A DNA stretch of 64,000 nucleotides, taken from contig JAHJWO010000024.1 in assembly GCA_018828145.1 (NCBI GenBank), forward strand, positions 124,001 to 188,000, given 5' to 3'. The translations under genes and the position numbers were made by a program. Positions 51,005 to 60,736 of this stretch are shown piece by piece (position 1 is the first letter of the stretch; each line of letters begins with the position of its first letter). The notes beneath the pieces are model-generated. The model did no database searches, was not told the DNA's origin, and saw only the letters and a program-made list of their open reading frames with translations. This DNA is from Alphaproteobacteria bacterium. Lineage in GTDB: Bacteria > Pseudomonadota > Alphaproteobacteria > Rhizobiales > Devosiaceae.

Positions 51005-52255
51005 TCAGTTCACGATTTCGGCGGTTTCGACCACCGCATGGAACAGCACGTCGGCGCCGGCCGCCGCCCATTCCCTGGAGATTTCCTCGGCCTCGTTGTG
51101 GCTCAACCCGTCAACGCAGGGGCACATGATCATGGTGCTGGGCGCGACTTTGTTGGTCCAGCAGGCGTCATGGCCGGCGCCGGAGATGATGTCCATGTGG
51201 CTGTAGCCGAGGTCTTCGGCCGCCTTGCGTACGCGGGCGACCAGGGTCGGGTCGAAGGCGACGGGATCAAAGTGCCCCACCGCTTCCATGGCGTAGCCAA
51301 CACGCAATTGCTGGCAGATTTCTTGCGCTTTGCTTTCGATTTGCTGGCGCATGGATGTCAGTTTGCCCAGATCCGGCGAGCGGATGTCGACGGTGAACAC
51401 CACCGTGCCGGGCAGGACGTTGCGCGAATTGGGCGCGAACTTCATCTGGCCGACACCACCGACGGCGCCGGGCTGGTGATCCATGGCAACGGCCTGGACC
51501 ATTTCGAGGATACGCGCCATGGCAAGGCCGGCGTTCACCCGCATGTTCATCGGCGTCGAGCCGGTATGGGCTTCCTTGCCGGTCAGGGTGAATTCGAGCC
51601 ACCACAGGCCCTGGCCGTGGGTGACGACGCCGATCTGCTTGCCTTCGGCTTCGAGGATCGGGCCCTGCTCGATGTGGTATTCGAAATAGGCGTGCATCTT
51701 GCGGGCGCCGACGACTTCCTCGCCGCGCCAGCCGATGCGGGCGAGTTCGTCGCCATAGGTCAGGCCGGCCTGATCCTTGCGGGCATAGGCGTAATCCTGG
51801 GTGTGGATGCCGGCAAAGACGCCGGAGGCCAGCATGGCGGGGGCGAAGCGGGCCCCCTCTTCATTGGCCCAGTTGGTGACGACGATGGGGTGCCTGGTCT
51901 TGATGCCCATATCGTTGAGCGAGCGCACGACTTCGAGCCCCGCCAGGACGCCGAGGACACCATCATACTTGCCGCCGGTGGGCTGGGTATCGAGGTGGCT
52001 GCCGACATAGACCGGCAGCGCATCGGGGTCGGTGCCCGGGCGGGTCATGAACATGGTGCCCATCTGGTCGACACCCATGGTGAGGCCCGCCTCGTCGCAC
52101 CAGCGCTGGAACAGGCGGCGACCTTCCGCGTCCTCATCGGTCAGCGTCTGGCGGTTGTTGCCCCCGGCAATGCCGGGACCAATCCTGGCCATCTCCATGA
52201 GGCTGTCCCAGAGCCGATCACCATTGATGCGAAGGTTTTCTCCTGGGGCAGACAT
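51005..52255 (-). CDS. M20-family N-carbamoyl-beta-alanine/allantoate-type amidohydrolase
   Basis: 416 residues. Dinuclear-zinc M20 peptidase fold with motifs GSHLDTQPTGGKYDGVLGVL (His/Asp ligands), NEEGARFAP (catalytic/bridging Glu), HIEQGPILE and GAGHDACW. These match the hydantoinase/carbamoylase subfamily. In this context it hydrolyses N-carbamoyl-beta-alanine or N-carbamoyl-beta-aminoisobutyrate to the beta-amino acid, CO2 and ammonia. It lies 10 bp upstream of hydA. Allantoate hydrolysis is possible in isolation but not supported by the neighbours. Confidence 0.93.
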   Translation of the reverse strand: MSAPGENLRINGDRLWDSLMEMARIGPGIAGGNNRQTLTDEDAEGRRLFQRWCDEAGLTMGVDQMGTMFMTRPGTDPDALPVYVGSHLDTQPTGGKYDGVLGVLAGLEVVRSLNDMGIKTRHPIVVTNWANEEGARFAPAMLASGVFAGIHTQDYAYARKDQAGLTYGDELARIGWRGEEVVGARKMHAYFEYHIEQGPILEAEGKQIGVVTHGQGLWWLEFTLTGKEAHTGSTPMNMRVNAGLAMARILEMVQAVAMDHQPGAVGGVGQMKFAPNSRNVLPGTVVFTVDIRSPDLGKLTSMRQQIESKAQEICQQLRVGYAMEAVGHFDPVAFDPTLVARVRKAAEDLGYSHMDIISGAGHDACWTNKVAPSTMIMCPCVDGLSHNEAEEISREWAAAGADVLFHAVVETAEIVN

Positions 52256-52267
52256 GGGGCATGCTCC

Positions 52268-53760
<1,493 letters not shown>

Positions 53761-53761
<1 letters not shown>

Positions 53762-55089
53762 TATTCGATACTCCGCAGGGCGGCGCGCACGCCGTCGATC
53801 AGTTCGCCGATCTGCGCTTCGCTGACGATGAGCGGCGGGGACATGGCGATGATGTCGCCGGTGGTGCGGATCAGATAGCCATCCTCGAAGCATTTGAGGA
53901 AGGCCGAAAAAGCGCGCTTGGTCGGCTGGCCGGCAATGGGTTCGAGCTCGATGGCGCCGACCAGACCGATATTGCGCACGTCGATGACATGAGGCTCGCC
54001 CTTGAGTGAGTGAAGAGCATCCTGCCAGACCGGGGCCAGTTCGGCGCCGCGCGTGAGCAGGCCCTCTTCCTTGTAGGTTTCGAGCGTGGCAAGGCCGGCG
54101 GCCGAAGCGATCGGATTGCCTGAATAGGTATAGCCGTGGAAGAACTCGATGACGTGTTCCGGACCCTGCATGAAGGCGTCGTGGATTTCGGAGGAAACCA
54201 GAACTGCGCCCATGGGGATGACCCCATTGGTCAGGCCCTTGGCGGTGACCATGATATCGGGCGTGACGCCGAAATAATCGGCGCCGAATGGGGTGCCGAG
54301 GCGCCCGAAGCCGGTGATGACCTCGTCGAAGATCAACAGGATGCCATGCTTCCTGGTGATGTCGCGCAGGCGCTGCAGATAGCCGGCGGGCGGGATCAGC
54401 ACGCCGGTGGAGCCGGCCACGGGCTCGACGATGACGGCAGCGATGGTGGAGGCATCGTGCAGGGTGACGATGCGCTCGAGTTCATCGGCCAGATCGACGC
54501 CATGCTCGGGGAGGCCCTTGGAAAAGGCGTTCCTGGCGAGGTTATGGGTATGGGGCATGTGGTCGACGCCGGTCAGCAGCGAGCCGAACATCTTGCGGTT
54601 GGTGACGATGCCGCCCACCGAAATGCCGCCGAAATTGACGCCATGATAGCCGCGCTCACGGCCGATGAGCCGGGAGCGGGCGCCTTCGCCCTTCACCCGG
54701 TGATAGGCCAAAGCCACCTTGAGGGCGGTTTCGACCGATTCGGAGCCCGAATTGGTGAACAGCACGTGGTCGAGCCCCTTGGGCGCGATATCGACAATGC
54801 GGTTGGCCAGCTCGAAGGCCTTGGGATGGCCCATCTGGAAGGCGGGCGCGTAATCGAGCTCGGCCGCCTGTTTGGCGATGGCTTCGACGATCCTTGGCCT
54901 TGCATGGCCGGCATTGACGCACCAGAGGCCAGCCGTGCCGTCGAGAACCTGGCGGCCATCAGAGGTGGTGTAGTGCATGTCCTTGGCAGCGACGAACATG
55001 CGCGGGGATTTCTTGAACTGCCGGTTCGCGGTAAAGGGCATCCAGAAGGCGCTCAGATCGTTCGGCACCACGGCATTTGAATTGGACAC
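53761..55089 (-). CDS. Omega-amino acid:pyruvate aminotransferase (beta-alanine transaminase)
   Basis: Class-III PLP aminotransferase converting beta-alanine or beta-aminoisobutyrate to the semialdehyde with pyruvate. About 442 residues from GTG at 55089, which has GGGAGCG upstream; GTG at 55116 would add nine residues. Motifs: [57 protein letters not shown] and PLP-Lys in [10 protein letters not shown]. It is the first gene of the operon, 75 bp from the RutR-like box, and feeds mmsA directly. Confidence 0.95.
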
Positions 55090-55163
55090 GAAGTCGCGCT
55101 CCCATTGATTCTGCACCGGTCGGTCGTTTGGCTCTTGACGTGAGGCCGTTAAGTCCAGAAATT

Positions 55164-55179
55164 TTGACCAGTTGGAAAA
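55164..55179. promoter_or_regulatory. RutR-like operator
   Basis: TTGACCAGTTGGAAAA. The E. coli RutR consensus is TTGACCA-N2-TGGTCAA; the left half-site is complete, and the right keeps TGG and the final AA. It lies between the divergent aminotransferase (55089) and RutR (55215) starts, 36 bp from the latter. Uracil-responsive control is the expected mode. Confidence 0.75.
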
Positions 55180-55214
55180 ATGTTAGCACTCCCAAACTTT
55201 CTAGCAAGGCGAAA

Positions 55215-55934
55215 ATGCCGCTGAACAAAGTGAAAAGTGCCGAGGTCGCCGCGACACCCAAGCGCCAGCACAAGGCTGATGCCAAGGCGGCGGCACATCC
55301 CCATGCCAAGCCGCGTCCGCTGACACGCATCCAGCGCGAGAAGCAGGACATCATTCTGGAGGCGGCGCTCGAGGTCTTTTCGGTGCACGGCTTCCGCGGC
55401 GCCACCATCGACCAGATCGCCGAAGTGGCGGGGATGAGCAAGCCCAACCTGCTCTACTACTTTCCCCGCAAGGAAGAGATCCACCGCCGGCTGATGGCCG
55501 CGCTGCTGGAGACCTGGCTGGCACCGCTGCAGGAAATGAATGCCGACGGGGACCCCTTCCCCGAGATCCGCTCCTATATCCGGCGCAAGCTGGAAATGGC
55601 GCGCGACTATCCGCGCGAGAGCCGGCTGTTTGCCAATGAAATGCTGCAGGGGGCGCCGCGCATCATTGAGATGATCGAGGTCGATCTCAAGAACCTGGTC
55701 GACGAAAAGGCCAAGGTCCTGCTCGGCTGGATGGACCAGGGCAAGCTGGCCCGGACCGATCCCTACCACCTGATCTTTTCGATCTGGGCCACGACGCAGC
55801 ATTATGCCGATTTCGACGTGCAGGTGCGCGCCGTGCTCGGCCCCAGCCGGGGTGGCGAGGGGCGCTTCGAGGATGCGGCGCGCTATCTTGAGCACCTGTT
55901 TCTCTATGGCCTCACGCCAAGGCCCCGGCCCTGA
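55215..55934 (+). CDS. rutR: RutR-type TetR-family regulator of pyrimidine catabolism
   Basis: 239 residues from the ATG at 55215 with AAGGCGA before it. A basic, Ala/Lys-rich extension of about 45 residues leads into the TetR DNA-binding domain (ALEVFSVHGFRGATIDQIAE, VAGMSKPNLLYYFPRKEEIH). The C-terminal domain has the RutR-like DPYHLIFSIWATTQHYADFD segment that lines the uracil pocket in RutR. The in-frame region upstream of 55215 would cross the operator and is not used. It is divergent from the nine-gene pathway operon. Confidence 0.92.
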   Translation: MPLNKVKSAEVAATPKRQHKADAKAAAHPHAKPRPLTRIQREKQDIILEAALEVFSVHGFRGATIDQIAEVAGMSKPNLLYYFPRKEEIHRRLMAALLETWLAPLQEMNADGDPFPEIRSYIRRKLEMARDYPRESRLFANEMLQGAPRIIEMIEVDLKNLVDEKAKVLLGWMDQGKLARTDPYHLIFSIWATTQHYADFDVQVRAVLGPSRGGEGRFEDAARYLEHLFLYGLTPRPRP

Positions 55935-55981
55935 CGACTGCCAAACACCTCAACCTGCGCGTCCGGTCGAGACCGGCTGAC

Positions 55982-56404
55982 TTACGTGGCTTGACCGCGA
56001 TGGCGGCCCTTGCCGATCGGACCGAGATGGGTCTGGTGGAAGCCGGAGCGATGCTTGAGGCCATAGCCCAGCAGGCGATCGATGCCGATATGGGCAACCC
56101 AGATGGCTGCAAGGCCAAAGGCAACGGGCCCGATGACGAGGCCCAGCAGTGCCAACACGGCCGGCGCGACATAGGTATGCACCAGATTGTAGGCGAGCGT
56201 TCCCAGCGCCGTGGAGCGCAGATAGGCGAGCATGGCCAAATCGGGCGCGAGGAACAGCAATGCGAAAACGAGCCACGACTGGCCCAGCCAGGCATAGAGA
56301 AGCACAGCCCCCACGAGCATGACGCCGCCTTCAAGGCGCTGCAGCAAAATCGCGCTTGCGTCGTCTCGCGTTACTGGGCCGACTGCGTCTGATAAATGGG
56401 ACAT
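55982..56404 (-). CDS. DUF4260 membrane protein
   Basis: 140 residues with four predicted membrane helices (GGVMLVGAVLLYAWLGQSWL, FALLFLAPDLAMLAYL, APAVLALLGLVIGPVAFGLA and others). The C-terminal AHIGIDRLLGYGLKHRSGF and THLG match the DUF4260 family signature. Function unknown. I chose the second of two ATGs (56404), since the AAAGGA ribosome-binding site abuts the first. It converges with rutR. Confidence 0.9.
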   Translation of the reverse strand: MSHLSDAVGPVTRDDASAILLQRLEGGVMLVGAVLLYAWLGQSWLVFALLFLAPDLAMLAYLRSTALGTLAYNLVHTYVAPAVLALLGLVIGPVAFGLAAIWVAHIGIDRLLGYGLKHRSGFHQTHLGPIGKGRHRGQAT

Positions 56405-56499
56405 GAGCATTCCTTTCTCTGCTGGAAGGACGCTACTTCATTCATGCGTGTCTGGCATTTGCCGATAGATGCAGGACTGCCATTCATTGATGAATGGGA

Positions 56500-57567
56500 T
56501 CAGGCCGACGCGCTCAATTGGGGCCGTGCGGCAAGGTCGTCGTCGGCGAAGCGGAAGCTGCTGCCCTGGCTGGACTTGGCCCGGTACAGCGCGGCATCGG
56601 CCTGGGCCATGAGGTTGGCGGGCATGGCATGGGGCGCCGTGCTCACGACGAGACCGAGGCTGATGCCCACACGCACGGACAGGCCGGGAAGATCGATCGG
56701 CGCCTCGATCAGGGCGATGCAGTCGCGCGCCAGGTCGGAGAGGGAGAGATGGTCCAGCCGGCCGGTGGTGAGCAGGACGAATTCGTCGCCACCGAAGCGG
56801 GCGAGCAGTTCGCCGGGATGCAGCAGGCCGGAAAGTCGGTCCGCCACCGCGCGCAGCACATTGTCGCCCGCGGCATGGCCGAAGCTGTCATTGATGATCT
56901 TGAAGCCATCGAGATCGAAAGCGATGATGGCAAAAGGGCGCGCGTCGGCGGTGAGATCGGCCAGGGCGGTTTCGAAGGCGAGCCGGTTGGCCAGACCGGT
57001 CAGCACATCGCTGCGCGACTGATGATGGGCAAGGCGGCGCTGCCGCTCGATATCGGCGACCAGGGTCCGCAGCCTGACCAGCAGCAGGAAGACGACCAGC
57101 AGCAAGCCGCCGACAAGCGGGATGCGGATCGGGGCGTAGCCGCGAAACAGCTCGTCCGCGCGGGACGTCGGCGTCCAGGTGAGAAAGCTGCCGGATGGCG
57201 CCTCCCCGGCCAGCAGGGGAATCTGCTGCAGGCCGCGCTCGGTGCTGACTTCGGTGGAAAGATGGACATCACGCAGGCCGGTGGTGCGGGCCAGAAGGTC
57301 GATCCCGGCTTCGGTCAAGGGGCCGTTGTGGCCGGAAATCGCATCAATGGCATTGGCGGCCCGCAACCGCTCGGCGTCGAGATCGGCGCGTTCGATGGCC
57401 TGCAGGATCTGCAGGGCCGAGCCGACCAGCAAGGTCACGGTCACCAGCAGGACGCCGGCACAGAGCAGCACCAGGCGCCCGATCTTGTTGATACCGTTAT
57501 ACTCGTCCGACCGCGCGGCCGCGACGGCCGGCAGCGCGCCGGGATGGTCTATTGTTTGTAGAAGCAT
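56500..57567 (-). CDS. Membrane-anchored diguanylate cyclase
   Basis: 355 residues from the ATG at 57567. Two membrane helices (LVLLCAGVLLVTVTLLVGSA and LVGGLLLVVFLLLVRL) flank a periplasmic sensor of about 100 residues. A GGDEF domain follows: DVLTGLANRLAFE, AFDLDGFKIINDSFGHAAGD and the intact active site ARFGGDEFVLL. No RxxD inhibitory motif precedes GGDEF. Related cyclases control motility or attachment. The frame is open far upstream but without coding character. A long gene-free leader (57568-58002) precedes it. Confidence 0.92.
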   Translation of the reverse strand: MLLQTIDHPGALPAVAAARSDEYNGINKIGRLVLLCAGVLLVTVTLLVGSALQILQAIERADLDAERLRAANAIDAISGHNGPLTEAGIDLLARTTGLRDVHLSTEVSTERGLQQIPLLAGEAPSGSFLTWTPTSRADELFRGYAPIRIPLVGGLLLVVFLLLVRLRTLVADIERQRRLAHHQSRSDVLTGLANRLAFETALADLTADARPFAIIAFDLDGFKIINDSFGHAAGDNVLRAVADRLSGLLHPGELLARFGGDEFVLLTTGRLDHLSLSDLARDCIALIEAPIDLPGLSVRVGISLGLVVSTAPHAMPANLMAQADAALYRAKSSQGSSFRFADDDLAARPQLSASA

Positions 57568-58002
57568 TGCCCCGCGTCCTAAGCGCGGAGAGTGTGAGCC
57601 CCAACTCCTTGGTAAAGCGTTAGCAACGTGGCCCAAGCGGCCACAGTCTCGCCTTATTGAGTGCCGGGAGGCCTTGCGGCGGCCCGAAATGTTGATGGAA
57701 CGCGAATAAAATGCGCTTTTAGTGCCTTGGGAGGGGAACCGTGGCATCACGGCCACAGCGCGCAAGATGAATCCTGAAACGGGGATTTCGGTGGCTTGCT
57801 TGAGCGATATGCGGGCGATGAGTGGATTCATTTCCTCAGATCTGCCCGACATGTTCAGCAACACGGCAGAAATGCGAACGGAAAACCTGCGGCATAGACG
57901 CAACAGATGGGCCATGCCGGCCAGTCGTGGCCAGTATGGGCACATTGTGGCCCGCGACGGCCATTAATCAACAACTCACCTTAACTGAAGTGAGTTCCTA
58001 GC
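57568..58002. other. 435-bp gene-free region
   Basis: Divergent space between the diguanylate cyclase and rlpA-like genes. It contains several GGCC-based dyads, for example GTGGCC-N5-GGCCAC at 57628-57644 and TGGCC-N6-GGCCA near 57950. The composition is more AT-rich near 57700-57720. No supported gene, RNA or known riboswitch is seen; it probably holds both promoters and a long leader for the cyclase. Confidence 0.5.
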
Positions 58003-58356
58003 TTGATTAGAAAAGCCGTTTCCGTCGCCGCAGTTGCTGCAGCCCTCCTCTCCTTCTCCACTGCAGCCTATGCCCAATGCGGCGGCGCCTCCTGGTACGG
58101 TCCCGGCTTCCACGGGAAGACGGCCGCATCTGGAGAAACCTTCAACGAGAACGCCATGACGGCGGCGCATCGTTCCCTTCCCTTCGGCACCAAGGTCACC
58201 GTGACCGACCAGCGCACCGGCAAGCAGGTGCGCGTGACCATCAATGATCGCGGCCCGTTCCACGGCAAGCGCATCATCGACCTGAGCAAGGCGGCGGCGA
58301 CCGAACTGGGCTTCCGCAATGCCGGCACGACCTCGGTCTGCCTGGCGCAGAGCTGA
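58003..58356 (+). CDS. RlpA-like septal/secreted double-psi beta-barrel protein
   Basis: 117 residues from a TTG start (58003). Leader SVAAVAAALLSFSTAAYAQ, then one DPBB domain: GGASWYGPGFHGKTAASGET, MTAAHRSLPFGTKVTVTD and NDRGPFHGKRIIDLSKAAA, with the catalytic Asp of lytic transglycosylases in IIDLS. No SPOR domain follows, so it is a minimal RlpA. It may cleave peptidoglycan glycan strands. The start is forced by the leader; no ATG is available nearby in frame. A clear terminator follows. Confidence 0.9.
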   Translation: MIRKAVSVAAVAAALLSFSTAAYAQCGGASWYGPGFHGKTAASGETFNENAMTAAHRSLPFGTKVTVTDQRTGKQVRVTINDRGPFHGKRIIDLSKAAATELGFRNAGTTSVCLAQS

Positions 58357-58386
58357 CCTCCCGGCGACATCAGCCGATGTCGTAAT

Positions 58387-58414
58387 GGGCCGCCCTTGCC
58401 GGGCGGCCCTTTTT
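58387..58414 (+). terminator. Rho-independent terminator after the rlpA-like gene
   Basis: GGGCCGCCC-N5-GGGCGGCCC followed by TTTTT, a perfect 9-bp stem 30 bp downstream of the stop codon. It lies just before the convergent aldo/keto reductase stop. Confidence 0.92.
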
Positions 58415-58417
58415 CAT

Positions 58418-59380
58418 TCAGCGCAGGCCCAATGCCTCGATGGCCGCAAGTTGGGCCGGATCGAGCGGCCCGCGCCGTTCTGCCTCCAAGGCCTGGTCCA
58501 GCTCGGCGACATTCTTGACGCCCAGCACCAGCGTATCGACGCCCTCAATGCCCAGCGCATAACGGTGGGCGATGATGGCCGGATCCTCGCCCCAGGCGCG
58601 GCAGAGGTCGCGATAGGGCGCGGCGCGCTCGAAATCGGCACTGGTGGGCGAATCTTCGATGCGATCGATCGCATTGGTGAGGGCACCGGCCTGCACCGCC
58701 CGCACGCCCATGACGCCGACGCCCGCGGCCCTGGCGGCCGCGATGACATCGCGCGGGCGTGGCGCGAGGCCGGTGCCGTTCATTTCGCCCGGGCTGTCGA
58801 GCAGATTGGCGATGGCCTGCACGGCGGCCGGTCGAGGCGCATCGGCCAGGGCGTCGATGGTGGCGGCGGCATGATTGATGCCGGTAATGCCCCAATGGCC
58901 GATCAGCCCATCCTGCACCAGCCGTGCAAAGGCGGGGCGGACCGCCTCGCGGTAGAGCGAGAGCGCGGTTGATCGCTCGTCGCGGGGCGGCTGGCCGGCG
59001 GGATACTCGAAGTCATCGGGCCGGATCTCGCTGTGCAACAGGAACATGTCGACGCGCTCGAGGCGCATGGCCCTGAGGCTGGCCTGCAGCGAGGTGCGGA
59101 ACCGGTCATAGACCTCGGCGGCCGGCACGGTGCCGAGCGAATATTTGGTGGTGACCCGCACGCCGGCCGGCAATCGTCCCTCGAAGGCCCGGCCGATCAT
59201 GGCTTCGCAGATCTTGTAGCCGGGTGCGGCGTCGATGAGGTCGATGCCCTGATCGACGGCATGGCGCAGGGTGGCCACCGCATCGTCTTCCGAGGTCGAG
59301 CCCCAGACCTGGCCGATGCCGCCACCGCCCAGTGTCAGGCGGCTGACGGGGCCGAAGCTGCCGAGTGTATTGGTCTTCAT
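58418..59380 (-). CDS. Aldo/keto reductase
   Basis: 320 residues, (beta/alpha)8 NAD(P)H-dependent reductase. Tetrad residues visible: Asp and Tyr in DLIDAAPGYKICE, Lys in VTTKYSLG and His in MFLLHSEIRPDD. Distant in sequence from the YghZ-like enzyme at 14093-15130. It lies 23 bp downstream of the DUF1127 gene on the same strand, suggesting co-expression, and is convergent with the rlpA-like gene. The substrate is unknown. Confidence 0.9.
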   Translation of the reverse strand: MKTNTLGSFGPVSRLTLGGGGIGQVWGSTSEDDAVATLRHAVDQGIDLIDAAPGYKICEAMIGRAFEGRLPAGVRVTTKYSLGTVPAAEVYDRFRTSLQASLRAMRLERVDMFLLHSEIRPDDFEYPAGQPPRDERSTALSLYREAVRPAFARLVQDGLIGHWGITGINHAAATIDALADAPRPAAVQAIANLLDSPGEMNGTGLAPRPRDVIAAARAAGVGVMGVRAVQAGALTNAIDRIEDSPTSADFERAAPYRDLCRAWGEDPAIIAHRYALGIEGVDTLVLGVKNVAELDQALEAERRGPLDPAQLAAIEALGLR

Positions 59381-59403
59381 GATGGTCTCCTTGGGCCGAG
59401 GGT

Positions 59404-59559
59404 TCAGCGGCAGATGTCGAGGCCGGCAACGAAGCGGTCGATCTCGTCGCGCCGCGTGCCGAGATCGGCAAGCAGCCGATCGTCGAGGCCGTGCAGCTTG
59501 TGAATGGCGAGGCGGCGCAGGCGCCAGTTAACGAATTTGCGGATCAGGGGTTCAAACAT
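59404..59559 (-). CDS. DUF1127 microprotein
   Basis: 51 residues from the ATG at 59559, which has AAGGAG nine bases upstream. The sequence FEPLIRKFVNWRLRRLAIHK followed by LHGLDDRLLADLGTRRDEID is the DUF1127 signature: an Arg-rich helix and the LDDRLLADLG box. Such proteins in Agrobacterium and Rhodobacter (CcaF1-like) bind RNA and affect small-RNA and phosphate or stress responses. It precedes the aldo/keto reductase and is divergent from a LysR gene. Confidence 0.88.
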   Translation of the reverse strand: MFEPLIRKFVNWRLRRLAIHKLHGLDDRLLADLGTRRDEIDRFVAGLDICR

Positions 59560-59743
59560 GGCAATGCTCCTTGGCAACAGGGCAAAGCCGGCCCCATGCG
59601 GAAACACGGCGTTTCCGGTTTTCAGGTCTGGCGGTATCGGCTTGGCCCGCCGACGCAGCCTTGGCGTCGACAGGGCAAGACTTGCTCATTTTGCTGGGCT
59701 TTCGCTATAGTTGAGATCGCAATACCCTTTGCAGAAATGAAAA

Positions 59744-60613
59744 ATGGACTTCAGCTGGGACGACCTGCGGCTCTTTCTCGACGTGGCGCGGCTGGGCGGG
59801 CTCAGCGCCGCCACCGCGACGACCGGGCTGAGCGCGGCGACACTGGGCCGGCGCATCACGGCGCTGGAACGCCAGCTCGGCGAGCCGCTGTTTCACCGCA
59901 GCCAGACCGGCTACCAGCTTACCCGGGCCGGCGAGGACCTGCTGGCGCGCGCCGAGGATGTCGAAGCGGCCATGCTGTCGCTGAGGCGCTGGAAGGAGGG
60001 CGCCCTGGGCGAGCGGGTGGTTCGCCTGTCGGCCGGATCATGGACCTCGGCCTTCGTGGCCAGCCATATCGGCACGATCTGGACGGTGGAGGACCGGTTC
60101 GGGCTTGAACTGGTGACGGCCAACCAGAAGGTCGATATCGGCCGGCGCCATGCCGATCTGGGCATCCGCAACCAGCGTCCGACCGAGCAATGGCTGGCCG
60201 GGCGACTGATCGGCCGGGTGGCCTATGCCATCTATTCGGGCGTCAACCTGGTCAACGGCATCAAGGCCGGCTATTTCGTTGGCGTGGCGGGCGAAGGAGG
60301 CCAGACCCATTCGGCCCGCTGGATGCAGGCCCGCCATGGCGACCGCATCACCGTCAGCGGGCACGACGCCATGAGCGTGCGCGAACTGGTGGCCAATGGC
60401 GCGGGGCTGTCGGTGTTTCCCTGCTTTGTCGGCGACAGCGATCCGCGCCTCGTGCGCGTCGCTACGCCGATCAAGGAGCTGGAAACCGACCAGTGGCTGG
60501 TGAGCCACCATGAGGAGCGCCACGACCCCTCGGTGCGGGCGGTGGGCGAGCGAATCACCGCTTTGATGCAAAGACATGGCGCGCTGTTCCGGGGCGAGGT
60601 TCCGCGGAGCTGA
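59744..60613 (+). CDS. LysR-family transcriptional regulator
   Basis: 289 residues. DNA-binding domain FSWDDLRLFLDVARLGGLSA, AATATTGLSAATLGRRITAL. The effector domain is shorter than usual, and the typical sensor region starts near residue 90 (VVRLSAGSWTSAFVASHIGT). It is divergent from the DUF1127/aldo-keto reductase pair over a 184-bp gap and may control them. Confidence 0.92.
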   Translation: MDFSWDDLRLFLDVARLGGLSAATATTGLSAATLGRRITALERQLGEPLFHRSQTGYQLTRAGEDLLARAEDVEAAMLSLRRWKEGALGERVVRLSAGSWTSAFVASHIGTIWTVEDRFGLELVTANQKVDIGRRHADLGIRNQRPTEQWLAGRLIGRVAYAIYSGVNLVNGIKAGYFVGVAGEGGQTHSARWMQARHGDRITVSGHDAMSVRELVANGAGLSVFPCFVGDSDPRLVRVATPIKELETDQWLVSHHEERHDPSVRAVGERITALMQRHGALFRGEVPRS

Positions 60614-60736
60614 CGAACCTGCCCTGCGACAGAAATGCAACGTTGCAGGAATCGACGGAAATCGTTTCCGGCCGCTATTTCCCGGCGGCGGATTTTGGCC
60701 TAGTTTGAGGCACGGTTTTCGCGAGTAGACTCAGCC

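Noticed and set aside
51005-52255. Allantoate amidohydrolase of purine catabolism
   Set aside because: The family is shared, but flanking hydA, mmsA and beta-alanine transaminase point to N-carbamoyl-beta-alanine; no allantoinase or ureidoglycolate genes are present.
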